A stretch of 64,000 bases of DNA. Source: Xiphydria camelus. Taxonomy: Eukaryota; Arthropoda; Insecta; Hymenoptera; Xiphydriidae. The position numbers were made by a program, and so were the translations under genes. Positions within the stretch are counted from its first letter, which is position 1, and each line of letters begins with the position of its first letter. The DNA lies in the NCBI GenBank assembly GCA_963678675.1, contig OY783197.1, positions 7,199,143 through 7,263,142 on the forward strand, in the 5' to 3' direction. Shown one piece after another: positions 32,839 to 43,836 of the stretch. The notes under the pieces are model-generated. The model saw only the letters and a program-made list of their open reading frames with translations. It ran no database searches and had not been told where the DNA came from.

Positions 32839-33914
32839 CTAGCAGCCCGTCCCGGCTTCGCACGGGTAGATTGTGGATTAATTTTGTCCGTCCACCATTG
32901 TTTAAATACATTTTTAATACAAAACTTTTAGTATTTTTCCCGGGCTACGCAATGGTCACATTGGATTTGACCTTGACCATGACCTTCAAGGTTATATCGA
33001 GGTCAAATTAATTTTTTTTCACGTTCAAATGTGTCCTTGACCATTTTTTCCATGTTACCTTTATTGTCAGCGGAGGTCAAATTTAGGTCAAGTATAGTCC
33101 GACTTTTTGAACACCCTGTATAAGATTTACTAACTCAGAAACCTTCGCGGATATGCGTCCAACTGTTCCCCAAATTTTCATCGCAATCGGATGAACGGTT
33201 TAGGAAGGCATAATAATCATCCGTACCGGTACTTTTTGAACACCCTGTATAAGATTTACTAACTCAAAAACCTTTGCGGGCATGCGTCCAACCATTCCCC
33301 AACTTTTCATCGCAATCGGATGAACGGTTTAGGAAGGCATAATAATCATCAGTACCAGTACTTTTTGAACACCTTTTATAAGATTTACTAACTCAGAAAC
33401 CTTCGCGGACATGCGTCCAACCATTCCCCAAGTTTTCATCGCAATCGGATGAACGGTTTAGCAAGGCATAATAATCATCAGTACCGGTACTTTTTGAACA
33501 CCTTTTATAAGATTTACTAACAATAAGAAACCTTCGCGGGCATGCGTCCAACCATTCCCCAAAGTTTCATCGCAATCGGATGAACGGTTTAGGAAGGCAT
33601 TTGATATTACCTTAAAGGTCACGGTCAAAGTCAAATCCAATACGACCACTGGGTAGCCAAGGGAAAATCCTTAAAGTTTTGTATTAAACATTTTTCTCTA
33701 AAATGTTTTCCCGCTGAGATAATCGACCGTACCGGGACTTTTTGAACACCCTGTATAAGATTTACTAACTCAGAAACCATCGCAGGCATGCGTCCAACCA
33801 TTTCCCAAAATTTCATCGCAATCGGATGAACGGTTTAGGAAGGCATACGAGACATACATACATACAGACAGACAGACAGACAGACAAACATTCATTTTTA
33901 TATATGTATATAGA
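32839..33914 (-). mobile_element. Helitron H2, both ends present (1076 bp)
   Basis: Reading the minus strand, the 5' end is A|TCTATATACATATATAAAAA (33914 leftwards) and the 3' end is the same hairpin plus CTAG|T as H1 (to 32839). No target duplication, insertion between A and T, as expected. It holds five 129-bp monomers and a CAGA/CATA microsatellite near the 5' end. No helicase gene. Confidence 0.88.
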
Positions 33915-34200
33915 TTTAAAAAACACAGATTGTTATAGTAAATCAAAGACAATCAATTGATATAGGATGAATAAACATTCATATAATTATTCATTTATTA
34001 ATATCAATTTCCGTCTATGCAAGAATATTTATGAAAAGATATCATAAATTTAGAAAAATAAATTATAAAATCTTATTTATTCTAGCTCTTTCTTATTGAC
34101 TGGAAAAGCAACATACATTTGTACATCTCAAACTTCACATGAACACCAATAGTAATAATATTGTTAATAATAGGAGCGTGCAGCAGATAAGGAGTCGAGG

Positions 34201-34268
34201 ACACCCACCGATAAACGAAGTTAAGCAGCAAAAAGTGCTAATAGTAGTTGGATGGGTGACCGCCCGAA
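34201..34268 (+). repeat. 5S rRNA-like fragment (pseudogene or 5S-derived SINE)
   Basis: CGAAGTTAAGCAGC followed by TAGTTGGATGGGTGACCGCC matches the internal promoter half (box A to box C region) of 5S rRNA, with changes between. Both ends of the gene are missing, so it is not a functional 5S gene. It is joined directly to the palindromic repeat at 34270. Confidence 0.75.
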
Positions 34269-34269
34269 T

Positions 34270-34525
34270 CGAAATTTTGTCCCTATTTTGATGGCCAGAG
34301 CCTCTCCATCGAGTAGAAGCTAAGGCATCCAAAGTAGGTTCTCGCTCTATATTATTTTGCTTCTACTTTGAAGCTAAAAGTGGAAAATGTGGAAATTTCT
34401 CCAATTTTTAGCTTCAAAGTAGAAGCAAAATAACATAGAGCGAGAACCTACTTTGGATGCCTTAGATTCTACTCAATGGAGAGGCTCCGGCTATCCAAAT
34501 AGGGGCAAAATTTCGACTCGCGGGT
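34270..34525. repeat. Palindrome, ~110-bp arms
   Basis: Arm 34270-34378 and arm 34413-34525 are inverted copies of the TTGATGGCCAGAGCC repeat, meeting at TTTGAAGCTAAAA / TTTTAGCTTCAAA around a 34-bp loop. Confidence 0.85.
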
Positions 34526-34562
34526 CAGAGGCTTTTCGATCTGGCCTGAAACGCCCCATATA

Positions 34563-35770
34563 CCGTGGAAGGCCCACTTACTGAACACTTGAGGAGGAAA
34601 AACTTTCGAAAGTACTGTCATAATAATTTTTTTAGTTGAATTTAAATTCTGATTGATACATCAATTAATTTATTGTTCCCCCTGTTGTATGAAATAATTG
34701 ATATTGAACTTTAATAAGAAAAATGTAATTAATGAATTTTTAAGAAAATATATTCCCTTGCAGTAGTTTCTGAACACTTCAAGTATATTGTAGTAGAAAC
34801 TGAGCACCAGGTGTGGTAGTTCCTGAACAGTTGAATCTCTCTGGAGGAAAAATTTGTATTTTTTATGCAATTAGGAAGAGAAATTAGTAAAAAAAACGTT
34901 TATTTAATTCCAAAATATAATCTTTTTAATGGAGTAACATGAATATAAATAGTTAATGACTTAATCACTCTTCTAATTTACGCATTTTTGGTGTGTGTGT
35001 CAATGGTACTTCTTCTTTACTTGCAGTCATTGCTCTAGTCCCATTTTCTTCATTCATCACAGACAAATCATCATCTAATAATTCTTTTTTAATCTTTTTG
35101 AAACACTTCCCAATGGAATTCCAAACTTAACTTCGGTAAGAGCTTTTTGCAACTGGGCTTCTGTATATTTTTCCACGTGTGATTTTTTTATTTTACCCCT
35201 AGGAGAAAAATATGTGTGAAAATAGGAAAATCGATTTAAAAAAGAATTTCAGAAGTCTCAAAGTAAAACTGTTAAGAAATTTGGATACAATATGAGATTA
35301 GCTTTACTGAAAAAAATGTGTTCAGAAAGTGCAACATAACCTCACTAACGTGGCCCACTGACTGAAATGGAATTTCCTCTGTTGAATCCATTATTTCTTC
35401 ACTTTTAATTAATTTCCGTCGATGCTGTAATCAATTACGTACACGCACATGTATCTTAAAGTAGAACGAATACTTACACGATTAAAATTATGCTATTAGA
35501 AGCACTGACAATTTTTCACGCCAAGAGCGGTCGGATGGTGAAATTTCACTCATAACCGTCGAAAGTATGAGTTCGCCATTTAAAATCATTTAATTTTAAG
35601 TATTTTTATGTTTCGAAGATTGGCAATGCTGGGGGATCTAGATAGAAGAATAAACACAGATTAAGGACAAAATATTTCCCTAAATATTTAGGAACGTTTC
35701 AATTTGAAAAATGAGAAATACTATGAGTGTTCAGTAACTCCTGACTGTTCAGTAAGTGGGCCTTCTACGG
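34563..35770 (-). mobile_element. Pogo/Tigger-like element remnant with TA duplication
   Basis: Ends CCGTGGAAGGCCCACTTACT and AGTAAGTGGGCCTTCTACGG are inverted repeats of about 25 bp; TA flanks both (34561-34562, 35771-35772). On the minus strand near 35190-35090, VEKYTEAQLQKALTEVKFG matches the start of a pipsqueak-type HTH, the DNA-binding domain of pogo-class transposases. No DDE core is seen in this 1.2-kb copy. Confidence 0.75.
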
Positions 35771-35809
35771 TATTCTTCGACCAACAATCCCAGGTAGCAC
35801 AATTAGGAA

Positions 35810-36545
35810 AGTTCAGCCGTTAGACATAAAAAATGATTCTCTATATGATACCTAGGACTGACCCTGTTATAATGGCTCAAGATAAAACGGGCTAAAATAT
35901 GATTATTCATAGTGCATTAAAAGTACACTAGCACTATCCTTCTTTCTGACTAACTTAGGTAGCGCTAATTGTATTGTCAAGTAAGTGGGTATCAAAAATG
36001 CGTCTAGTACTATCGATTTTCTGATTCTTGCAAGTATAAGGGCACAATAATTTCTCTAGGTACATAATACCTATAACTGATCATATCAAAACTAACCAAC
36101 CCAGAACAGATTAAAATAAGAATACCTTAAGTACGCTAGAAGTACACTAGCAGTATCCTTCTTTCTGACCAACTCAGGTAGGGCGAATGGTACTGTAGAG
36201 TAAGCAGGTATAATAAATGAGTCTAGCACTATCCATTTTCTGGTTTTTGCAAGTACAGAGGCACAATATTTTCTCTACATAATACCTAGATCTAACCATA
36301 CCTAAACTAAACAACAGAAAATGGACTACAACGTAAATGCTTAAGGTACGCTAAAAATACACTAGTATTATCCTTCTTTCTGACCAACTCAGGTAACGCA
36401 AATGGTATTGTCAAATAAGCAGGTATTAGAAATGCGTCTAGCACTATCCACATTTTCTAATTTTTGTAAGTATAAGTGCACAATAATTTCTCTACCATAA
36501 TACCTAATAACTGATCATATAAAAACTAACCAACACAAAATAGAC
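35810..36545. repeat. Tandem array, three ~217-bp units
   Basis: TATCCTTCTTTCTGACYAAC recurs at about 35936, 36155 and 36370 (spacings 219 and 215). Each unit also contains GCGTCTAGYACTATC-like, AATTTCTCTAC and CATAATACCTA blocks. Confidence 0.85.
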
Positions 36546-37095
36546 TACAACGGATTTTTCAATTCTATACCTGCAAATCCTCATTTCTTTGAAGTATTGG
36601 TTTGCCGCTGTAGGTGTGGCTAATTTCTTGATCATCGTGCTCAGATGATCACGAACAGGTTTAAATTAGAATTTGTGAGTATACTTCCAACTCTAATTTC
36701 GACCTGCTGGACCTCAAACAAAATTGAAACTCTATTTCCAGCCTCATGATTCTATATAACAGACATTCTGATGAAAAGTCATTACAATTTATAAATAATC
36801 AGTTTCACAAATTCCAAAATTTGCTATATTATAACAAACCTATTATTAGATTTATAGAATTTTAACAGCTGAATATTACTGATAGTATTACAGAGAATAG
36901 TTTATGCTTTATATTAGTACACAGTGTGTTATGGAGAATATCAAAGTGAACTATTATCTCTCTCTTTCTTTGCTTTTAATTTATAATCACTTTTATAACC
37001 CCGATAGCGTGCATTTGCACGCTAAAAACACGCAGTGACACGTAGTGGCATCACCGTAATGTATTCGTGAGACCCAGTGTTTAAACTTATTGTCA
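36546..37095. other. No feature recognised
   Basis: AT-rich spacer with a short inverted pair GCGTGCATTTGCACGC near 37008. Confidence 0.4.
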
Positions 37096-37540
37096 GTGTA
37101 GTCGCGGAGCCTTAACGACGTGCAAACACTTCGTAAATTTATTGTGAATGCACTGTGTTTTCACAAAATTTTTAAATTAAAAAATATAAAAATTGATATA
37201 ATAATGATGTTTCAAACAGATCAAATGTACCGAATTATTCCATAAATAATGAATGATTAATTATCACAATTGTTTTGATGAAGCTACTGTTTTGAAAAAG
37301 AAAGTATAACATTATTTTATAAAATTTAATGAGAAGAACCTTCGAGAGCAGTCACTGTCATGTTCGGTTTCTATATATGACTGGAGTCGACCGACACCAA
37401 TATTGAAGAGTCGGTGGCTCAATTGGTAGAGTGCGAAAGCATTTCCAGTTTCGAAGCAGCTCGTCCTAAAGACCGCAGGTTCAAGTCCCGGTAGGGTATG
37501 AAAAAAAATCGACACCACTATGCGGGTTGGCAGTTAGTAG
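37096..37540 (+). repeat. Repeat R, copy 2, with the tRNA-derived insertion
   Basis: Matches 5140-5570. The tRNA-like insert is at about 37400-37508: box A TGGCTCAATTGGTAGAG (37415-37431), box B GGTTCAAGTCC (37478-37488), A-run, and flanking CCGACACCA (37391-37399) and TCGACACCA (37509-37517). Confidence 0.78.
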
Positions 37541-39790
37541 TCTAAAAGTTACCTAGTGCTAGGATACTTTTTGCGCGCCTGCAAAAGAATACTTTTTCCT
37601 ACATTAGAGAGACACCTAAAAGTTACCTAGTATGTACTAGGATACTTCTTGCGTACTTGTGCATGGTTACTACTTATATAGTAGAATTAAACCGCCTAAT
37701 AATGCACTCCTTTTGAAAGCTCAAAAGGAAGTCACATCGTGCATTTAAGTGATTCGCTACAACTAGTGTACTTTTAGGAAACTTTTATTACATCTTTATA
37801 TGCTTTCTTCAACTAGTTTACTATAAACGATACTTATTCGGACATTGAGAGGAGATATCTAGGCAAGATTTCAAAGTACACTTCTTGATCACAATATGGA
37901 AACTAGTTGAGCTACCTGGGAATATATTCTTAAATATTTGCAAAATCATATGTAAGAACATATGACTCAAGAAATATTTTCTACACTAGCAACTAATTCT
38001 CTCTATACAGGGTGTCCCGGAAAATGTGGGAAATCTCTCGGATTCAGATACAGCATGAAAAAAGAAGATGACAAGTTCCTATAAAATTTTTTCCTACAGG
38101 CCCTCCCTACGAAGATATTTGTCCCTGAAGGACGCCGCTGGAAATCTGTTTTTGTTGAATAACTTTCAAAGTACTTAATAGAATTTTATAAAATTTGAAC
38201 ATGTTAGACACTACTAAGGGCCGCTTGAAATAATGTCCTTGACACATTATCAGCTTGTTTAGTTTGCCAGTGGCGGACTAAGTTTTACAACTTAATGCCT
38301 ACATTTTTAACACCCTGTTTGATAAAGACTTAAAACAATAAAAATCAGGTAGCTTGAACCTTATACTAAAAAAAAGCTACTCTTTTTTATTGTCAATAAA
38401 GTGGACCGTTTACGAGAAAAATAATAATAAACGACTTCACGGGGGCCACGTTAAACCCTCATATGAAGTTTTTCAATAGATTCGTTAAGATGCCTCCTGG
38501 AACACCGCTGCGTTTTTTAAATTTTGATTTTTTCTCGAATTAAACGACTTACAATGAAACTTTTTGTTGTTGTTTGAATGACTTAATAAGAAATGAATTC
38601 GTTTATTATTATTTTTCTACGCAGAATTCCTATTGTGATTGGCGTTCCTAATTGCACTTACGTATCTAAAATGCCCTTTATGGTCCAATTTTCACTTTAC
38701 ATTATAGATGTAGCACGGGCGCTTCTACGAGGACCGGTTGCGTGGAGGACAGATTCTAATTGTGTCACAGATTTCGACTATGGGGTTCAGGATGCACCAT
38801 TACATTTGCTACCCTCTCACAATATTAAATTAGTAGGCCGATCTTGAACCCCCTAGAGCCATTTCCTCGCTCCATCAACCCCGATTCCGTAGCCGGCATC
38901 AATTCGACTCTTGGGCTATTGAAATATCATCACCGTCGATATCTAGACTTGCGAATTGGATTCTATCGAGGGATCGAATCTAATTGTAAGTATAGAGTGC
39001 GCGGTATCAGTATAGATTGCGTGGGAGAGAGGAACTACTATCGCTGTCGATGAAATCGTAAAGAATTTGTAGAGCAGAGGCCGGAGTTAGGCAAATTTTA
39101 AAGATTTAATATGTTATTACTGATAATTATGCAATAAATTATTAAAAATAATGTAGTTGTGTAAGTAACGGGAAGTGTAGGGGAGACTGGAGAAAGTTGA
39201 TGCATAAAATTGGCCCCTCTTTCCCATTATTTTCCACGGCAAGGCGAGGCCAACTTCATTCATCAACTTTTTCCAGTCTCCCTTAAGTCTCGAGGGAAAA
39301 GTTCTCTGGGCCCAATTCACAACAGTTTGATCGATATATTAGGCATATTTTTAAAACGATACGAAAAATATGTTTAGTATAGTTATATTCTTTTCTTTTG
39401 ATGTGTAAACATCTATTACGGCGGTATGAGGGTAAACCTCGGGAAACGGGACGGAAATGTGAAACCGGATGTAATTAGTGCGCAGTGATTCGTGCGCAGC
39501 TACCTCAGCGCTTGCGGCCTAAGGTGGCATTACATTTTCATGTCGATGATGTCGATATAGTAAATCGCCATACAACCTACTAATAGCGCAGCTAGCATTG
39601 GTGACGCACATAAGCCTAGTCACTTTCTCCTAGCTTCCCCACGCGCTCCGTAAACAACCTAACACTTGTATCTCTGTCTAAATAATATATATATATACCG
39701 TAATACCGTATGACGGTGTTTGAGTCTTTTACATGTGCACCGTTGGCAAATACTGCCGAAGGTAAATGTCACTTGTTGCGTTTTTTACGG
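37541..39790. other. Repeat-like DNA, one ~100-bp MITE, no gene
   Basis: Two ~75-bp direct repeats with AAAGTTACCTAGT and CTAGGATACTT (37547-37690). CAGGGTGTCCCGGAAAATG at 38008 is a motif seen at ends of many insect elements. 39180-39282 is a small hairpin MITE (GGGAGACTGGAGAAAGTTGA inverted); related sequence lies at 62400-62505. GATGTGTAAACATCT occurs at 39399. Confidence 0.5.
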
Positions 39791-40145
39791 GATACCGTAT
39801 GTCCCACTCTGTATATATTGGCCAGTTTGAAATTACCTTCGGGCAAGCTTGGTCGGTAATCGAGTCATTTAATACCGGTAGAAGTCGAGTCGGTAGTTAG
39901 AGTAGGTGTCAATTCGGGTGATCGAAGCGTCTAACCTCGAAATTGTGAATTTGTGAAAAATGGTGAGTAATTTCCATTATTCACAAATTCATAATTTCGA
40001 GGTTAGATGCTTCGAACTCTCGAATTGACAACAACTCTAACTACCGACTCGACTTCTACCGGTATTAAATAACTCGAGTACCGACCAAGCCTGCCCGAAA
40101 GTAATTTCAAACTGGCCAATACAGAGTGGGACATACGGTATACCG
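39791..40145. repeat. Palindrome P1, ~165-bp arms
   Basis: From ACCGTATGTCCCACTCTGTA to its inverse, with ACCGGTAGAAGTCGAGTCGG and TCGAAGCGTCTAACCTCGAA in both arms. The centre is near 39970. Confidence 0.88.
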
Positions 40146-40185
40146 CACACCGTATGTCCCGTCCAGAACCGCACAGTTACAGGGA

Positions 40186-40480
40186 CCTTGAAATTTACCT
40201 TCGGCCGGGTTTGATCGGTATTCGAGCAATTTTTACCGGTAGAAGTCGAGTCGGTAGTTAGAGTTGGTGTCAATTCGGGAGATCGAAGCGTCTATCCTTG
40301 AAATCGTGGATTTGTGAATAATGGTGAGTTATTTCCATTATTCATAAATTCATGATTTCGAGGTTAGACGCTTCGATCTTCCGAATTGACACCAACTCTA
40401 ACTACCGACTTGACTTCTACCGGTAAAAATTGCTCGAATTCGCCCCGGCCACCAAGCCCGGCCGAAGGTAAATTTCAAGA
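40186..40480. repeat. Palindrome P2, ~140-bp arms, same family as P1
   Basis: Arms from CTTGAAATTTACCTTCGGCC to the inverse, sharing the ACCGGTAGAAGTCGAGTCGG core with P1. P1 and P2 lie in tandem 40 bp apart. A short ATATGGACATCGG repeat follows. Confidence 0.88.
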
Positions 40481-41114
40481 TCATATGGACATCGGTCATA
40501 TGGACATCAACATACGGACATCGGTTATCGAAATAACCGATCTGAACTTGTTGACGACACCAACGCGGATGACTGCGCATGCGCATTCACGCTTCTCCGG
40601 TGATTCTATTGGACCCTCGTCTCCTCAGACCCACGGGGGTGCTCAAGCAAAACTCGCAATTTTGCTATGGTCTGATTGATCGCGGACATATGGTACATGT
40701 AAATTTGTGCAGTGTCGCATATGCAACTAGATTAGATCCTAAGGCCGTACAACCTTCAAGGGTTACTAGATTTTATAGCGGTAAAATTCAAATATTCTAT
40801 ACTAATTTAGGATTGCTATTCTATCGAGAAATAACGAGCGAATAAATGGAATTCGACACAACGGTTCGCACCGTTTAATAGTATCACAGTCATAAATACC
40901 TCGCCAATCCTTAGCTAATCCTAAGTTCTCCGAAACGGCATATTCCGGGAATGTAAGCTGCGAACACCACGGTTTATACCTTTCCTGAAAATCAATTTTT
41001 GGACGGGTCGTCGCGAGCCATTTAATGCAGTACCCGGCTTATCCAGGTACGAGAGAAAAAAACAAAACGAGTCTGCTAGTACTCGAGACACTGATGTGTG
41101 GTACGAGAGAAAAA

Positions 41115-41663
41115 ATCTAAACGAGTCTGCTAGTACTCGAGACACTGATGTGTAAACATTTCGTGAGCGGTAACTGTGGAATGGAAATGTGATTGGGATT
41201 TGTGAATATTGGTATCTGTATAATCAAAGTAATTTCAAACAATTTTAAATCTTATAACTGTAGAAAAATATTTTTCATTTTCATTTTCATTTAATAATGC
41301 CGCACTTGACCCAAACGGCTTATGATAGCTAAAATAAATAAGTGAGTCGGAGTAGAGCCGATCGACGAGGAGTTATTCCGACTCACTTAGTGTACATGGC
41401 GAACATCACTTCCATACAACATTGTTCTGCCAGATGTTTACACGTCAATTACAAGTTAGAATGACTAATTGATGTGTAAATATCTGGCAGAACAATGTTG
41501 TATGGATGTGGTGTTCGCCTTGTACAGTAAGTGAGTCGGAGTAACTCCTCGTCGATCGGCTCTATTCCGACTCACTTATTTATTTTAGCTATCATAAGCC
41601 GATTGTGTCAAGCGCGGAATTATTAAATGAAAATGAAAATGAAAAATATTTGTCTACAGTTAT
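41115..41663. mobile_element. Fold-back element F, copy 1, right arm truncated
   Basis: Arms contain AAGTGAGTCGGAGTA, AACATTGTTCTGCCAGAT and GATGTGTAAA motifs around a centre near 41459. The left arm is about 335 bp; the right stops at about 41663, 44 bp before the receptor exon 1 donor. A partial second left end lies at 41060-41100. Full copy at 60820-61511. Confidence 0.88.
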
Positions 41664-41706
41664 TTAGTTACATTCTTCGCCTATAAGGAAGCGTAACAGC
41701 ATTTAC

Positions 41707-42013
41707 CTGTTGGACTTGGCGTCAGCTTCATCAACACACTTCTGATCTGGTGCGACCTGAATTGGTACTTCTCGAGAAATGAGTACTTCTGACCCTTGCT
41801 GCGATGCAGACCACCCACCGCCGCGCTGATCGCCTTGGTGTATCCACGCACGCCAAAATTTGTATATGGAAGAATCAAGCCGATCGTCAGAATGGGCAGT
41901 GATCCATTTTTCTTGGAATACTCCCGACTCGGTTGATCCGTAGACGTCGAATCGCTCGTATACGGCATTGCGAGCATCCCAAAGATGAGAAGGATACTCG
42001 GAGGTATTTTCAT
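41707..42013 (-). CDS. Nmdar2: NMDA receptor subunit 2-like, coding exon 1 (signal peptide and start of amino-terminal domain)
   Basis: From ATG 42013 the first residues MKIPPSILLIFGMLAMPYTS form a signal peptide. A polar linker with a Ser/Thr-rich stretch follows, then ILTIGLILPYTNFGVRGYTK, the first beta-strand and loop of a glutamate-receptor amino-terminal (LIVBP-like) domain, and LEKYQFRSHQIRSVLMKLTP. The exon is 307 bp and ends ..CCAACAG|GTAAAT (donor at 41706), leaving one base of a codon. Exon 2 at 8693 starts with the two missing bases. I choose this ATG because the upstream in-frame codon is GTG and the hydrophobic core starts right after. Subunit identity is recalled, not searched; other iGluR subunits are the main alternative. 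Confidence 0.8.
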
Positions 42014-42115
42014 TTTTGAAAATTCCTTCGGCACTGTTTTGTTACCTCCCTTAGCCCCTCTTTAATAATCCGCACGAATTCCACAGCGTCTAGTTTTTTA
42101 TTTTTACATATTCTG

Positions 42116-42220
42116 TTAATCGTGAGAACACTTGAACAGCGCCTCGTTGGTTGGTTCCTTTTTACTCTTCACCATCTCATCGTTCTTGATGAAGTCCTCG
42201 AAATCGTAAAGGCTCGACAT
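42116..42220 (-). promoter_or_regulatory. Upstream ORF of 34 codons before the receptor start
   Basis: ATG at 42220, MSSLYDFEDF.., ending ..KCSHD and TAA at 42118-42116. It lies 102 nt upstream of the receptor ATG on the same strand, out of frame and separated by stops. Codons look protein-like (acidic/basic, no low complexity). A TATAAATA at about 42236-42243 lies just upstream. It may be a translational uORF, or a coding exon of another transcript. Confidence 0.45.
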
Positions 42221-42918
42221 AGCTTCTAGATGTATTTATATCGTTTCGAAGATTTTGCTATATTTATTTCCGAAAAGTATTAATTTCTTCTTCAAATTCT
42301 AGAATTTCCGTATATCGATGTAATTTTGATGTATATTTAAATGACTGCGTATTAAACTTAAAAAAATGGATATTTTACTCATACGTAAGAATATTTTTTA
42401 ATTACTAAAAAACACTGAAAAGGTGATGAGTCGAATTGATATTCGTTTGTATTCGTTCTTGGATAACGATTCGTCGAAAATAATTGGTCGAATATAATTC
42501 GTTAAAAAAAAAGATGAATTAATATTTTTCTATTTAATGTAAATTAATAATTATTTGAAGTACAATTGAAATTATCGAAAGCCCGAGAAATTATGCAATT
42601 AAACAAATCAAACAAGGTATGATATCCAGCGTCGCACATATTGCAACAACATTTAATTCATAAATGTTCAAAATACTATACTAATACTATAATACAGATT
42701 CAGTAAGCAAAATATGAGAAACAAAACTTCTTGAAGAAAAAAAATGTAAAAACAAACACTCTACCTATATAATTTCGCTAGAGCGAAATGGAAAAAAAAA
42801 GATTTAGCATCAGAGATCCAAGGTCGACATTATCCACAATCGCATCGATCAGTATTAATTTTTAACAAATCATTTTCGGCAAATGTTCAGAACATAATCC
42901 TATAAGACATATCCGCGT
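42221..42918. other. 5' flank of the receptor gene; no element recognised
   Basis: AT-rich, with a TATAAATA just upstream of the uORF on the minus strand. No CpG-rich promoter block or other gene seen. Confidence 0.4.
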
Positions 42919-43056
42919 GTCCTAAAAGAAATCACGTAACTCGGTGTTCCAGTTAGAAAACACGTATCTCGGCGTAAGTAACGTATTTTTCAACTGTTAC
43001 AATTAAGGTACGTGTTTTTTTTAATGCAACGCCGAGTTGCATGATTTCTTTTAGGG
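42919..43056. mobile_element. 138-bp MITE with CGCGT duplication
   Basis: CCTAAAAGAAATCACGTAAC and the inverse near 43030-43056 form TIRs; CGCGT flanks both sides (42914-42918, 43057-43061). Confidence 0.65.
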
Positions 43057-43427
43057 CGCGTCGATATTATAGTATTAGGTAAAATCTATCATCTGCGTTT
43101 ACAGGCTGCTCACTTCCACAGCAGTGAGCATGGAATTGGGCAGGGAAGTGGGCAGCGGGAGTCTGTAAACGGGTCACTCGCGCTGCTCATGCCCACTGCC
43201 ACTGCCACTGCCGCGCATCCCTCTTGTGACGGTATTTGGAGCGGAAGTTAAAGGGCTGGCAGGATCGTCGTGAACCGTCTCCCGCAGTGCCCAATCGAAG
43301 AGGCATCGCCAGAACGCGAATACGGAACCATTTGCATCATGCGCCTACTTAGCGTGCCGTACTCAGGTATAAGGACGGTCAATAGACGACTAACCCCTAT
43401 CAATGAACACTGAACATTCTTTCGCGT

Positions 43428-43640
43428 GTGTGTTATATTAAAATTATTATGGCAAAAACAGGAAAACAACGGGCAAAAGAGTTTCGTGAGAGGCAACGTG
43501 TAAAGAAAGCGATGACGAAAGTACTGCCTAAAACTAGTACAGAACGAAATCGAGGATGGAGAGAAAAAATTAAATTCACACAATCAAACATTGATGGGTG
43601 TGAGCACAGTTGAGGGTGAAAAAGAACAACAAAACGTGTA
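43428..43640 (+). pseudogene. Small ORF starting MAKTGKQRAKEFRERQ, copy 1
   Basis: ATG at 43449 opens a short basic, helical frame (MAKTGKQRAKEFRERQRVKK) that is broken by a shift near 43525 relative to the copy at 59548-59339. The family is not recognised. It sits directly before a 200-bp hairpin in both copies. Confidence 0.45.
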
Positions 43641-43836
43641 GCCGCCACACGCGGATGAAGTGAAACTTCGATACCAGTTTCTCTGAATTTGATTCCGGTG
43701 GTATTAGTTTCAATTGGCTCTACGAAGAAGCATATTAAAAGACTTGTATAGAGCCAATTGAAACTAATACCACCGGAATCAAATTCAGAGAAACTGGTAT
43801 CGAAGTTTCATTTCTTCCGCGTGTGGCGGCCACACG
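43635..43836. repeat. 200-bp hairpin, ~88-bp arms, copy 1
   Basis: Arms begin CGTGTAGCCGCCACACGCGG and contain TTTGATTCCGGTGGTATTAG; centre near 43727. The terminal CCGCCACACGCGG is itself a palindrome. Copy 2 at 59135-59336. Confidence 0.9.

Noticed and set aside
31877..33850. CRISPR-like array (regular 129-bp repeats)
   Set aside because: Units are contiguous tandem monomers without unique spacers, inside Helitrons of a eukaryotic genome.
34201..34268. Functional 5S rRNA gene
   Set aside because: Only the internal part is present; both ends are missing.
38593..39053. Two plus-strand frames of 70-85 codons
   Set aside because: No recognisable domain, no codon signal and no start context; treated as chance.
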